Source: Pseudonocardia sp. CNS-004 | GTDB lineage: Bacteria; Actinomycetota; Actinomycetes; Mycobacteriales; Pseudonocardiaceae | NCBI GenBank assembly: GCA_001942185.1 | Contig: MKJV01000090.1 | Span: 124,001-188,000 of the forward strand | Direction of reading: 5' to 3' | DNA length: 64,000 nucleotides | Part shown: positions 48,121-58,325 of the stretch, in pieces | Layout: the number at the start of each line of letters is the position of its first letter | How positions within the stretch are numbered: the first letter of the stretch is position 1 | The notes under the pieces: generated by a model | What the model was told of the DNA's origin: nothing | Database searches by the model: none | The model's input: only the letters and a program-made list of their open reading frames with translations | Program-made: the position numbers and the translations under genes

Positions 48121-50314
48121 TTACCGCCGCGCGACGTCGAACCGGTCGAGGTTCATGACCTTGTCCCACGCGGCGACGAAGTCGTGCACGAACTTCTCGG
48201 CCCCGTCGGAGCTCGCGTACACCTCGGTGAGGGCCCGCAGCTGCGAGTTCGCGCCGAAGACGAGGTCGGCCGCCGTGGCCGTCCACCGCAGCTCGCCGCT
48301 GCGCCGGTCCCGCCCCTCGTACACGTCCTCCGCCTCGGACACCCTCCACTCGGTGCGCATGTCGAGCAGGTTGCGGAAGAAGTCGTTGGTCAACGTGCCG
48401 GACCGCTCGGTGAGCACCCCGTGCGGGGTCTGCCCGGCGTTCGCGTTCAGCGCGCGCATGCCCCCGACCAGCACCGTCATCTCGGGCGCGCTCAGGTCCA
48501 ACATGTAGGCGCGGTCCACCAGCAGCGTCTCCGGTGGCAGCTTCCGGCCCGGCCGCAGGTAGTTGCGGAACCCGTCGGCCTGCGGCTCCAGCACCGCGAA
48601 CGAGTCGACGTCGGTCTGCTCCTGCGAGGCGTCGGTGCGCCCCGGCGTGAACGGGACCCGGACGGCGTGCCCGCCGTCCCGCGCCGCCTCCTCCACCGCC
48701 GCGCAGCCGGCCAGGACGATCAGGTCGGCCAGCGACACCCGCTTCCCACCGGGCTGCGCGGCCTCGAAGTTCTGCCGGATCCGATCGAGCACCTGCAGCA
48801 CCGCGCCCAGCTCGTCCGGGTCGTTGACCTCCCAGTCCTTCTGCGGCGCCAGGCGGATCCGGGCCCCGTTCGCGCCGCCGCGCTTGTCGGTGGCGCGGAA
48901 GCTCGACGCCGCCGCCCACGCCGTGCGGACGAGCTCCGGGACCGCCAGCCCCGAGGCGAGCACCTCCTGCTTCAGCGCGGCGACGTCGGAGTCGTCGACC
49001 AACTCGTGGGCCACCGGCGGGACCGGGTCCTGCCACAGCTGCGGTTCGGGCACCCACGGGCCGAGGTAGCGCGACACCGGGCCCATGTCCCGGTGCAGCA
49101 GCTTGTCAATACACCTCAGCGAGCGTCGGCGAGCTCGTCGGGGTGCTCGTGGAACCGCTTCGTGATCGGCCCGTAGACCGGGTCGACCTTCAGCGCGATG
49201 TCGGAGGTCAGCATCATCGGCGCGTGCCGGCGCGCCGGGTCGTGGCGTCCGGCACCGTGACCTGGGCCGCGGGTCCTTCGGCGTCCACTGGTGCGCGCCC
49301 GCGGGGCTGCGCGTCAGCTCCCAGTCGTACCCGTACAGGTTGTCGAGGTAGCCGTTGTCCCAGCTGGTCGGCGTGGCCGTCCAGGCGCCCTCCAGCCCGC
49401 TGGTCATCGCGTGGGAACCGGCGCCGGTGCCCACGCTGTTGTGCCAGCCGAGGCCCTGGTGCTCCACCGGGCACGCCTCCGGCTCCGGGCCGATGTACTG
49501 CGGGTCGACGGCCCCGTGGCACTTGCCGAACGTGTGGCCGCCGACGACGAGCGCCACGGTCTCCTCGTCGTTCATCGCCATCCGGGCGAACGTGTCGCGG
49601 ATGTCGCGGGCCGACGCCACCGGGTCCGGGTTGCCGTTCGGGCCTCCGGGTTCACGTAGATCAGGCCCATCTGCACGTTGGCGAGCGGCTCCGCGAGCTC
49701 CCGTTCGCCGCTGTAGCGCTCGTCCCCGAGCCAGGTGTCCTCCGGCCCCCAGAAGATCTCCTCGGGCTCCCAGATGTCCTCGCGCCCGAACCCGAACCCG
49801 AACGTCGGCAGCCCCATGTCCTCGATGGCCACGTTGCCGGCGAAGACCAGCAGGTCGGCCCAGGAGATCGTCCGGCCGTACTTCTCCTTGACCGGCCAGA
49901 GCAGCCGGCGCGCCTTGTCGAGGCTCGCGTTGTCGGGCCAGCTGTTGAGCGGCGCGAACCGCTGCGCGCCCTGGCCGCCACCGCCGCGGCCGTCGTGGAT
50001 GCGGTAGGTGCCCGCGGCGTGCCAGCTCATCCGGATGAACAGCGGGCCGTAGTGGCCGTAGTCGGCCGGCCACCAGTCCTGAGACGTCCGCATCACCTCC
50101 ACGACGTCGCGCTTCAGCGCCTCGACGTCCAGGGTCGCGAACGCCGCGGCGTAGTCGAAGTCCGCGCCCATCGGGTCGGCCCGCGCGACTGCCGGTGCAG
50201 GACCTGCAGGTCCAGCTGGTTCGGCCACCAGTCGCGGTTGGTCCTGGGGCGGCTCACCTCGGGTGTGGGTGAGGGGATGGCCGGGTTCTCGGTCTCGCTG
50301 ACGCTCTCGGTCAC
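48121..50314 (-). CDS. katG: Catalase-peroxidase KatG (frameshifted)
   Basis: Haem enzyme that destroys hydrogen peroxide and can oxidise other donors. Distal site FIRMSWHAAGTYR, including the Trp and His of the active site and a downstream Tyr in GLIYVNPEG for the Met-Tyr-Trp crosslink; proximal region VVGGHTFGKCHGA; C-terminal domain ending DKVMNLDRFDV. GTG start at 50,314 follows AGGAG and gives the typical N-terminus TESVSETENPAIPSP. Five missing bases, near 50,190, 49,640, 49,262, 49,222 and 49,132, must be restored. Next to the last one, the usual FARAWFKLTHRDMG reads SLRCIDKLLHRDMG. Length about 730 residues, normal. Confidence 0.93.
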
Positions 50315-50421
50315 GTCGGTCCACTCCTGTGTCGCCGGTTGCTCCGACCAGGGGTTAGCCGGAGAAGGCGGCCGCCACACACCCCGAGGCGGCCCGACGT
50401 CGCGCCGGCCCCGTTTCCGCG

Positions 50422-51560
50422 TCAGAGGTGGGCGGGCACCTCCACCGTCGCGCCGCCGGCCATGGCGGAGGCGTGGGCGCAGATCCCGGGCGCCGTCCAC
50501 GCCGCGGCCCGCCGCGCGTCCACGACGGGCGCTCTCCCGTCCACGACGCTGCGCACGAACTCGTCCACCAGGAACGGGTGCGACCCGCCGTGGTCGGCCC
50601 CCACCCGGACCTCGGCGCCATGCCCGGCAGCCGCACGGCGGTGGGCCGGACGAACCGCCGCAGCGGTTCCGGCAGCCGCTCCGGGCGGTCGGGCGGGGCG
50701 AGCGAGCTCGTCGCCACCCGGTTGCCGCGCCGCCCGGCCGCGGGCCCGGACATGTCGAACACGGTCAACTCGCCCTCGTTGTCGATCGGCCACTCCACGC
50801 CGCGGCGGTCGCCGTAGATCGAGAAGCCCTCGATGTAGCTGCGGGCGGTCTGGGAGAACGACATCTGGACGTCGGCGAGCACGTCGCTGCCCCGTAGCCG
50901 GAACAGCCCCACCTCCGTGGGGAACGGGTTGTCGAAGCCGCCGCTGCGGCGGCGCTCGGCGAGGCGCCCCGCACCCTGGCACTGCACGCTCGCGACGGTG
51001 GTGTCGAGCAGGTGCAGGATCGGCGACAACGCGTGCGTCACGTAGTGCATGGGCGGGAAGCCCTGCCAGTACGTCGGGAAGCCGTCGAGGTTCTGCACGT
51101 GGTAGCCGCGGTAGAGGGTGAGCTCGCCCAGCCCACCCGCCCGGTGCATCTCCTCCACGGCGAAGTACTCCCTGGCGAAGACCGTGGTCTCCATCATCAT
51201 GTAGTTGCGGCCCGACGCTTCCTGCGCCGCGATGATGCGGTCGAGGTCCTCCAACGTGGTGGCCATCGGCACGGCGCAGGCCACGTGCTTGCCCGCCTCC
51301 AGCGCGGCTACCGAGAGGTCGGCGTGCGTGTGCACCGGGGCGAAGACGTGCACCGCGTCGATGCCCGGGTCGGCGAGCGCATCGGTGATGTCGCCGTACC
51401 CGGCGCCGAGCCGGTACCGGTCGGCCACCGCGCTGCGACGCTCGTGGTCGGGCTCGACGAGCACCACCTTCGCCACGTCGGGGTGGCTGAGGTAGATCGG
51501 TACGAACTCGGCGCCGAAGCCCAGCCCGGCGACGGCGACGACGAGGCCGGCGCCGCTCAC
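50422..51560 (-). CDS. Gfo/Idh/MocA-family NAD(P)-dependent dehydrogenase (frameshifted)
   Basis: About 379 residues. The N-terminal Rossmann fold begins VVAVAGLGFGAEFVPIYLSHP; GKHVACAVPMATTLEDLDRII follows, at the place of the family's EKP motif but reading AVP, so the usual Lys is absent. The C-terminal substrate domain has MHYVTHALSPILHLL and ends GSHPFLVDEFVRSVVDGRAP. A missing base near 50,620 joins LPGM to AEVRVGADHGG. GTG start at 51,560 overlaps the stop of the EthD gene (GTGA). Last gene of the ROK-linked operon; it probably oxidises a sugar or polyol derivative. Confidence 0.88.
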
Positions 51561-51859
51561 GAAAGCGCCACCTGCTCCTCCTCACCGGTCAGGAACACGA
51601 CGCCGCCGGTGACGAAGTTGTCCAGGTCCGCGCTCGCGGCGCGACCCTCGGGGGAGGCGAGCACCGCGTCCATGGCCGCCTTGTCCTCGGCGTACAGCTC
51701 GGCGACGAGGATCCAGTCGGGGTTCCCGTCGGTCCACTGCAGATTCCAGCCCGTGAGCCCCGTCATCTTCCGGGCCAGCGGGACGTGGGTCTGCATGTAG
51801 TACTCCCGGAAGGCCGCGGGATCGGTCGGCGTGCCGTAGAGGATCGTCATGCGGTACAC
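51557..51859 (-). CDS. EthD-like small dimeric alpha/beta-barrel protein
   Basis: 100 residues. MTILYGTPTDPAAFREYYMQTHVPLARKM is the ferredoxin-like dimeric barrel start typical of EthD/DUF proteins, with the conserved HVPLA. The C-terminal half includes NFVTGGVVFLTGEE. GTG 51,859 or ATG 51,850 could start it; the upstream stop is three bases away. Such proteins are often accessory or small isomerase/oxygenase proteins in catabolic operons. Role here unknown. Confidence 0.82.
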   Translation of the reverse strand: MYRMTILYGTPTDPAAFREYYMQTHVPLARKMTGLTGWNLQWTDGNPDWILVAELYAEDKAAMDAVLASPEGRAASADLDNFVTGGVVFLTGEEEQVALS

Positions 51860-51860
51860 G

Positions 51861-52718
51861 TCAGCTCGTCTCCGTCGTGTTCGTGGCCGTGGTCGGCAAC
51901 TCGATCTGCAGGTAGGAACGCATGTGGTCGACCATCGCGACCTCGGTGGGCAGCCGCTCCATGCTGGAGGCGCCGAGGAAGCCCTGGACGCCGGGCACGT
52001 CGCGGATCACCTCGGTGGCCTCGGCCGGCGAGTGGATCGGCCCCCCGTGGCAGACGACGAGCACATCGGGGTTCTTCGCCCGCGCCGCGGCGGCCAGCTC
52101 GGCCACCTTCTCCTTCGACTCGGCGAGCGACAGGGCGGTCCGCGCCCCGATCATCCCGGAGGTGGTGAGCCCCATGTGCGGCACGACGACGTCCGCGCCT
52201 GCCTCGGCCATGGCGGCCGCTTCGTCCGGGTTGGCCACGTAGGTGCAGGTGAACAGGTCCAGCGCGTGCGCCGCGGCGATCATGTCCACCTCCTTGTCGA
52301 AGCCGAGGCCGGTCTCCTCGAGGTTGGCGCGGATGATCCCGTCGAACAGGCACACGGTCGGGTAGTTCTGCACGCCGGAGAAGCCGGCCTCCGCCACCGT
52401 GCGCAGGAACTGCGGCATCAGCCGGAACGGGTCGGTGCCGCACACGCCGGCCAGCACCGGCAGGTCACGCACCACCGGCAGCACCTCGGCGCCCATCTCC
52501 ATCACGATCGCGTTGGCGTCGCCGTAGGGCATGAGGCCCGCCATCGAGCTGCGCCCCGCCATCCGGAAGCGGCCCGAGTTGTAGATGACGACGAAGTCGA
52601 GGCCTGCCGCCTCGGCGCACTTCGCCGACAGGCCGGTGCCGGCGCCGCCGCCGATGATCGGCCGCCCCTGCGCCACCTTCGCGCGTAGGCGGGCGACGAG
52701 CTCGGATCGGGTGGACAT
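51861..52718 (-). CDS. TIM-barrel protein of the Tm-1 C-terminal type (phosphoenolpyruvate hydrolase-like, PF09370)
   Basis: 285 residues, intact. Seen: PIIGGGAGTGLSAKCAEAAGLDFVVIYNSGRFRMAG at the N-terminus, MPYGDANAIVMEMG, VLAGVCGTDPFRLM, NYPTVCLFDG, DVVVPHMGLT and VVCHGGPIHSPAEA. This is the TIM-barrel domain that plants fuse to the C-terminus of the Tm-1 ATP-binding domain; here it is a separate gene six bases after that domain's gene. The reaction is uncertain; the annotated hydrolase name is by homology only. Confidence 0.87.
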   Translation of the reverse strand: MSTRSELVARLRAKVAQGRPIIGGGAGTGLSAKCAEAAGLDFVVIYNSGRFRMAGRSSMAGLMPYGDANAIVMEMGAEVLPVVRDLPVLAGVCGTDPFRLMPQFLRTVAEAGFSGVQNYPTVCLFDGIIRANLEETGLGFDKEVDMIAAAHALDLFTCTYVANPDEAAAMAEAGADVVVPHMGLTTSGMIGARTALSLAESKEKVAELAAAARAKNPDVLVVCHGGPIHSPAEATEVIRDVPGVQGFLGASSMERLPTEVAMVDHMRSYLQIELPTTATNTTETS

Positions 52719-52724
52719 CGAAGA

Positions 52725-53942
52725 TCACGTGCCTTTCGTGCTGGAGAGTCCCCGGTCCATCGCCGCGCCCACGTGACGGGCGAAGGCCGGGTCGTTCACG
52801 GCGAGGTCGTGGACGTGCAGCGGGATGCGCGGGTCGAGCGCCGCCCGCAGCGAGTCGATCAGAGCGGCGTCGGCACCGGGGTCGTGGAACGGCCCGCCCG
52901 GGGCGGAGATCTGTGAGAAGCCCCGTCGCGGCACGTGGACCTCGACGAACGCGCTCGCCCTCGCGAGCTTCCGCGCGATGATCCGGCCCAGCTCGGCGTT
53001 CTCGGCTGCGGAGGTCCGCATGAGCGTGACCGTCGGGTTGTGGGCGATGAGGAGCCGCCCGGCGTGCTCGGCGGGCACGGTGTCGCGCGGGCCGAAGTTG
53101 ACCATGTCGAGGGCGCCCACGCTCACCACCTGCGGCACGCCGTGCGCCGCGGCCGCATCCAGCCGGTGCGGTCCCGCCGTGCAGACGCCGCCGACCAGCT
53201 CGTCGGCCAGCTCGGTGGTCGTGACGTCGGCGACGGCGGCGAAGACACCGGACGCGATCAGGGCCTCGAACGTGCGTCCGCCGGTGCCGGTGCAGTGGAA
53301 GACCTGGACCTCGGCGCCGTTCGCCGCAAGGTGCTCGCCGACGGCCTGCACGCACGCGGTGGTGACGCCGAACATCGTGGCGCCCACCGCGGGGCGGTCG
53401 GACGACGCCGGGACCGGAGGCCCGGTGACCATCCCGACGACGGCGTCGGCCGCCCGGGCCAGTACGGGCGTGCTGACCGAGTTGAGCCCGGCGATGTCGA
53501 CCACCGGGTAGACCATCGTGAGGTCGCTGGTGCCGACGTACGGGCGGGTGTCGCCGGCCACCACCGTCGACACGAGCACCTTCGGCACCCCGAGCGGCAG
53601 CACCGGGGCGACCTCGCTCATCACGAAACCGGCGTTCGACCCGCCGAGCACGACGACCGCGGCCACCCGGCCGGCCCGGTGCAGCTCGCGGACCACCTCG
53701 GCGGCGCCCCGGGCCATCGCCGAGACGGCGGCGTTCCGGTCGCCCGCCGCGACGAGCGCGTCGTGGTCGGCGCCTGCCGCCGCGGCGACGGCCCGACGGT
53801 CCACGTCGGCGGCGATCCCGGGCGCGCCCAGCACGGACGTGTCGACCAGCAAGCAGGGCACCCCGGCCGCCGCGACCCGGTCCCGCACGAAGCCGTACTC
53901 GGCGTGTTTCGTGTCGAGCGCGCCGACGAGCACGACGTTCAC
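52725..53942 (-). CDS. Tm-1-like ATP-binding domain protein (UPF0261)
   Basis: 405 residues, intact. N-terminal VVLVGALDTKHAEYGFVRDRV with the conserved DTK, VVVLGGSNAGF, LPLGVPKVLVST, a central MFGVTTACVQAV, FHCTGTGGRTFEALI and VVSVGALDMVNFGPRDTVP. In tomato Tm-1 this domain binds ATP; bacterial members are largely uncharacterised. GTG start at 53,942 overlaps the permease stop (GTGA). Together with the next gene it reconstitutes the two-domain plant protein, inside what looks like a sugar catabolic operon. Confidence 0.9.
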   Translation of the reverse strand: MNVVLVGALDTKHAEYGFVRDRVAAAGVPCLLVDTSVLGAPGIAADVDRRAVAAAAGADHDALVAAGDRNAAVSAMARGAAEVVRELHRAGRVAAVVVLGGSNAGFVMSEVAPVLPLGVPKVLVSTVVAGDTRPYVGTSDLTMVYPVVDIAGLNSVSTPVLARAADAVVGMVTGPPVPASSDRPAVGATMFGVTTACVQAVGEHLAANGAEVQVFHCTGTGGRTFEALIASGVFAAVADVTTTELADELVGGVCTAGPHRLDAAAAHGVPQVVSVGALDMVNFGPRDTVPAEHAGRLLIAHNPTVTLMRTSAAENAELGRIIARKLARASAFVEVHVPRRGFSQISAPGGPFHDPGADAALIDSLRAALDPRIPLHVHDLAVNDPAFARHVGAAMDRGLSSTKGT

Positions 53943-54765
53943 TTGACCGCCCCGAGGGAGAGCCCGCTGATCAGCCGCTTCTGCGAGATCGCGAACACCA
54001 CGACCAGCGGGAGCGAGGTGAGCACCGCGAGCGCCATCAGGCCGTTCCAGTTGGCGGCGTAGGTGGTGTTCTGCGCGGCGAGCAGTCCGCTGACCGGCGG
54101 CACCACTCCCGGCGGCAGCAGGTTGATCGCGTAGACGAACTCGCCCCACGCATTGATGAAGACGACGCTGGCGACGGTGAACACCCCATTGCGCATCATC
54201 GGCACGGTGATCGAGCGGAACGACCGCCACGGCCCGGCCCCGTCGATCGTCGCGGCCTCGTACAGCGCGCGCGGGACGTCCTGCGCGTAGGGCCGCAGCA
54301 GCATGATCGCGAACGGCAGCATCACCGCGACGTCCGCGAGGATCAGACCGGGGAGGGTGTTGAGGATGCCCCACTGCGCCAGCACGCTGAAGAGCGGGAT
54401 CACCGTCATCGGCTGTGGGATCATCTGCAGCACGAGCAGCCCGGCGAGCGCCACCGCGATGACGCGCGCCGCCCGGTGCTCAACCTCGCCGCCGCGGCGA
54501 ACGCCGCGGGCACCGCCAGCACCGCGACGACGACGGTGACGACCACGCTGATCTGCAGCGAGGTGACGATCGCTGCCGCACCCTCCCCGATCACCTCGCG
54601 GTAGGTGTCGAGGGTGGGGGTGAACACGATGCCGTTCGGATCCTGCAGCACCTGGGTCGTGCTCTTGAACGAGGTCACCACGATCCAGGCGAGCGGCACC
54701 GCGTACGCGATCGCCAGCAGGACCTTGACGACCGCGAACAGGGCCCGGGTGGGAGCGGCGATCAT
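53939..54765 (-). CDS. Carbohydrate ABC transporter permease (MalG/UgpE type), frameshifted
   Basis: About 275 residues after restoring a missing base near 54,475 inside a membrane segment (RLSTGR / RVIAVALAGLLVLQ). Six membrane segments; EAA loop YEAATIDGAGPWRSFRSITVPMM; C-terminus ISQKRLISGLSLGAVK typical of MalG-type proteins. ATG 54,765 overlaps the upstream permease stop (ATGA). It pairs with that permease. Confidence 0.92.
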
Positions 54766-55700
54766 TCGGGGACCTCCGCGTTGATCCGGCGCACGTAGGG
54801 CACGGCGCAGGCGGCGACCACGATCATCGACAGCACCGCGACGGTAGCGCCCGTGCTCATGTCGAACTGGGTGAAGGCCGTGTAGTACGACAGCACGGGC
54901 AGGGTGTTGGTCGAGGTGCCCGGGCCGCCCTCGGTGAGGACGTAGAAGAAGTCGAAGCTCTTGAACGCGTAGATCACCGTGAGGATCGCCAGGATCCACA
55001 TGGTGGGCCGCAGGAGCGGGAGCACGATGCGGACCCGCGTGGTCCAGTAGCCCGCCCCGTCGATCGCCGCGGCCTCGAGCACCTCCTGCGGCACGGCGAG
55101 CATCGCGCCGCGCAGGATCAGCGTCGAGAACGGCAGCGCCGACCACGCGACGACCCCCGCGACCGTCCACAGTGCCGCGTCCGGCGAGCTGAGCCATGGC
55201 ACCGGGCCGACGCCGACCACCCCGAGCGCCTCGTTGAGCACCCCGGAGTCGTCGAGCAGGAACTTCCAGACGCTGCCGCTGACCAGCGGCGGCAGCGCCC
55301 AGATGAACACCATCAGCCCGAGCACGGCGTTGCTGCCCCGCCCCGGTTCGGCCAGCACCGAGCCGCAGACGAAGCCCAGCACCAGGTTGGAGGCGAGCAG
55401 CACGGCGCAGAGCCCGAGCGTGCGCCACAGCGCATACCAGGTCTCGGAGTTCCCCAGCGCATCGGCGAAGTTGTCCAGGCCGACGAGGGACCACCCGCCG
55501 ACGATGTTGCTCGGCCCGACGTCGCTCACCGACATCTGGAACAGCACGACGAGCGGGTAGACCGCCATGGCAACCAGCACGACCGCCGCGGGCACCCCGA
55601 AGCCGAGCGGGGTGATCGTGGTCCGGCGCCTACCGGGTGCGGGCCGTGGAGTCGGGGCGCTCTCGGGAGCCTGGTCGCAACCTGACTCATGCGCACCCAC
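54762..55700 (-). CDS. Carbohydrate ABC transporter permease (MalF/UgpA type)
   Basis: 312 residues, six or seven membrane segments after a Pro-rich N-terminus (PTPRPAPGRRR). EAA loop LEAAAIDGAGYWTTRVRIVLPLLRP; the late segment YVLTEGGPGTSTNTLPVLSYY is typical of MalF/UgpA permeases. GTG 55,700 gives a 14-bp overlap with the binding-protein gene. An ATG at 55,690 in another frame would give ATGA coupling but needs one missing base, so the start is uncertain. Confidence 0.9.
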   Translation of the reverse strand: MGAHESGCDQAPESAPTPRPAPGRRRTTITPLGFGVPAAVVLVAMAVYPLVVLFQMSVSDVGPSNIVGGWSLVGLDNFADALGNSETWYALWRTLGLCAVLLASNLVLGFVCGSVLAEPGRGSNAVLGLMVFIWALPPLVSGSVWKFLLDDSGVLNEALGVVGVGPVPWLSSPDAALWTVAGVVAWSALPFSTLILRGAMLAVPQEVLEAAAIDGAGYWTTRVRIVLPLLRPTMWILAILTVIYAFKSFDFFYVLTEGGPGTSTNTLPVLSYYTAFTQFDMSTGATVAVLSMIVVAACAVPYVRRINAEVPE

Positions 55701-56939
55701 CGCCGCCCTGCTCGCGTGCCTCGTCGATGCTCTCGATAGCGTCCCGGGCCCCGACCTCCGGCGGCTGTTCCCCGGAGATCACGGAGCTGACCGCGGTGCC
55801 GAGCGCCTTCTGCATGGCCGCCGTGTTCGGGTTGTTCGGCCACGGGGCCGCGTCGCGGGTGGCGGCGACGAACGGGGCGACCATGGGATCGTCCTGGATC
55901 TCGGGCGCCGCGGCGGCCTGCTCGTGCAGCGGGATCGAGCCCGCCGCCTCGTAGACGGCCAGGCCGCTCTCCGGCGACATCAGCTGCTCCAGGAACTTCC
56001 ACGCGAGGTCGGGGTGCTGCGACCTCGACCCGATCGCGAAGCCCTCACCGCCGGGGAAGACCCGGCTCCTGCCCCCGGTGGGGGCCGGGAACTGCGCGGT
56101 GCCGTACCGGAACCCGGCCTCCTCCACGTTGCCCAGCTGCCAGTTGCCGTTGAGGGCGAACGCGTACCGGCCGGTCATGAACTGCTGCCAGGACGCGTTC
56201 TGGTCCCAGGTGGCCGCGGCGCGGGGCAGCGTGTCCGTCGCGCGCCACTCGGCGACCCGCCGGAAGGCGTCGGTGACCTGCTGCTCCGATTCCGCGAGGT
56301 TGCAGTACCCCACGCCCAGACCCAGGAGCTGCGGGGCGAACAGCCACGCGCCCTCCACGTCGGCGGCCCCGGAGAGCGCGACGCCTCGTACTCCCCGCCC
56401 GCCTCGACCGTCTCCATCGCGGCCTGCAGCTCGTCGAGCGTGGCCGGTGGGGCCAGGCCGTACTCGTCGAGGATGTCCTGGTTGTAGTAGAGACCGACGA
56501 GGTTCGTGTACGACATCAGGTTGTAGATGCGCCCCTCGTTCTCCCAGGTGGCGGTGTCGGGGAAGCGGCCGGCGTCGGGGAAGGACCGCCAGTAGGGCGT
56601 GAGGTCCAGCATCACGCCGCCCGCGACGAGCGTCGGGAAGTCCACGACGATGTTGTTGGTGAACAGGTCCGGCGTGCTGCCGGTGGCGACCGACGCGAGC
56701 AGCTTCTGGTCCTGCTGGCTGCCCACCACCTGCACCAGCTCGATCCTCACGCCGGGATTGGCCTGCTCGAACCGCCGCGCCTCGGCCTCCAGCCACTCCT
56801 TCTGGGTGCCGTCGTAGTACTGCCAGAACGTCAGGACGGTGGTGCCCGGGGCGCTCGCCGCGACGCTCGAGATCGCGCAGCCGGAGGTCGCGAGGATCAG
56901 GGCCAGCGCGAGGGCCAGCAGGCGCGATCGCGGTCTCAT
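55687..56939 (-). CDS. Carbohydrate ABC transporter substrate-binding lipoprotein (family 1), frameshifted
   Basis: About 418 residues after restoring a missing base near 56,385 (GGEYE / VALSGAADVEG). Lipobox LATSGC; mature start TVLTFWQYYDGTQKEWLEAEARRFEQ, typical of UgpB/MalE-type proteins, with VATGSTPDLFTNN and LMSYTNLVGLYYNQDILDEYG. C-terminal QHPDLAWKFLEQLMSPESG. ATG 56,939 follows GGAGGAA at eight bases. First gene of the operon, 116 bp from the divergent ROK regulator. No ATPase gene is present, so a shared MsmK-type ATPase is likely. Confidence 0.92.
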
Positions 56940-57008
56940 CGGCGGGTTCCTCCACGGCGGCGTGGTCGTTGCCGGGAGCCTAAGCAGAGTTATGGCGACA
57001 CGCAAGAT

Positions 57009-57033
57009 AATTACGGTGATTGCCGACGTAATT
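57009..57033. promoter_or_regulatory. Candidate ROK operator in divergent promoter
   Basis: AATTACG-N11-CGTAATT, a 7-bp perfect inverted repeat, in the only AT-rich patch of the 116-bp gap between the binding-protein gene and the ROK gene. It lies 23 bp before the ROK start. Position and symmetry fit an operator, but no consensus is known for this regulator. Confidence 0.5.
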
Positions 57034-57055
57034 GTCCGGACGTTATGTTGACCCC

Positions 57056-58254
57056 ATGGCGGTCTCCGAGCGCGGCCACGCGCCGACCCCGGCGTCCGTG
57101 GAGGGCGCCGGCGTGCTGCTGGGGATGATCCGCAGCGGCCGGGCACGCACGGTCACCCAGCTCGCGGAGGCCATGGGCGTGGCGCGCTCGACGATCCTGC
57201 AGCGGCTCGAGCACCTGCAGCGGCTCGGTCTCGTGCGCAGCGAGATGCGCACCGAGGGGCCCGCGGCCGACCGGCCGCCGTCTTCGGGTTCGACCCGCGG
57301 GCCGGCACCGTGCTGGCCGCACACCTCGGGCTCACCGGCGCCCGCGTCGCCGTCACCGACCTGGACGGTGACGTGCTCGCCGACCGGTTCGTCGACGTCG
57401 ACGTCGCGCGCGGCCCGGACGCGCTGCTGCACCTGCTGCACGCCACGTTCGAGGAACTGAGCGCCGAGGCTGCGACCGGGCCCGTCGTCGGAGTGGGCGT
57501 GGGCACCCCCAGCACGTTCGAGCTGAAGGCCTACGCGCGCGGACACGGGCTGTCTGCCGCGGGGTGGGACCGCGACCACTTCCGCGACGCGCTCGCGCAG
57601 CGCTTCCGGGTGCCGGTGCTGCTCGACCTCGACGTCGCCATGCTGGCACTGGCCGAGCACCGCGCGTCGTGGCCGGACGCCGAGGTGCTGGTGTGCGTCA
57701 AGCTGGGCACCCTCATCGACGCCGCGGTGGTCGTCCGGGGCGTGCCGATCCGGGGCGCCGACGGCCTCGCGGGCGAGCTCGGGCACATCAAGGTGGTGGA
57801 CGCGGACGACCCGTGCGTGTGCGGGAGCATCGGGTGCCTCGACGCGGTGGCGAGCGGCAGCGCGCTGGTGCGCCAGATGGCCACCGCGGGACGCCCGGTC
57901 GACCACGTCTCGCAGATCATCCAGCTCGCCAACGACGGCGACCAGGACGCCGTGCACCTGATCCGCCGCTCCGGCCGGCGCATCGGCGAGGTGCTGTCGT
58001 CCGTGGTGAACCTGCTGAACCCCGCCGGCATCTCACTGTGGGGGTACCTCACCGAGGCCGAGTCGCTGCTCGCCGGGATCCGCGAGAGCCTCTACCAGAC
58101 GGCGCTGCCGGGTTCGAGCGAGCACCTGCGGCTCGCCCCCACGTCGCTGGGTGATCTGGCCGGCGTGCGCGGCGCCGCGCTGTCGGTGACCGACACGGTG
58201 CTGGAACCGCGCGCAGTCGAACGGGCGGTGCTCACCGGCTCATGGTCGGCCTGA
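57056..58254 (+). CDS. ROK-family transcriptional regulator (frameshifted)
   Basis: About 399 residues. N-terminal winged helix (GMIRSGRARTVTQLAEAMGVARSTILQRLEHLQRLGLV) followed by a ROK sugar-kinase-like domain: VLAAHLGLTGARVAVTDLDG, VGVGVGTPSTFE, DLDVAMLALAEH, GELGHIKVVDADDPCVCGSIGCLD, the last with the zinc-binding CxCGxxGC motif. A missing base near 57,285 joins the two parts (ADRP / AVFGFDPRAGT). Divergent from the sugar-type operon, which it probably represses until a sugar ligand binds. Confidence 0.92.
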
Positions 58255-58325
58255 GCGCCGGACGGGGGTGCGGTGATCGGGATCGGGGCACCGGCGAGCC
58301 ACGTACCCGGGTCGCGGACGGCCGG

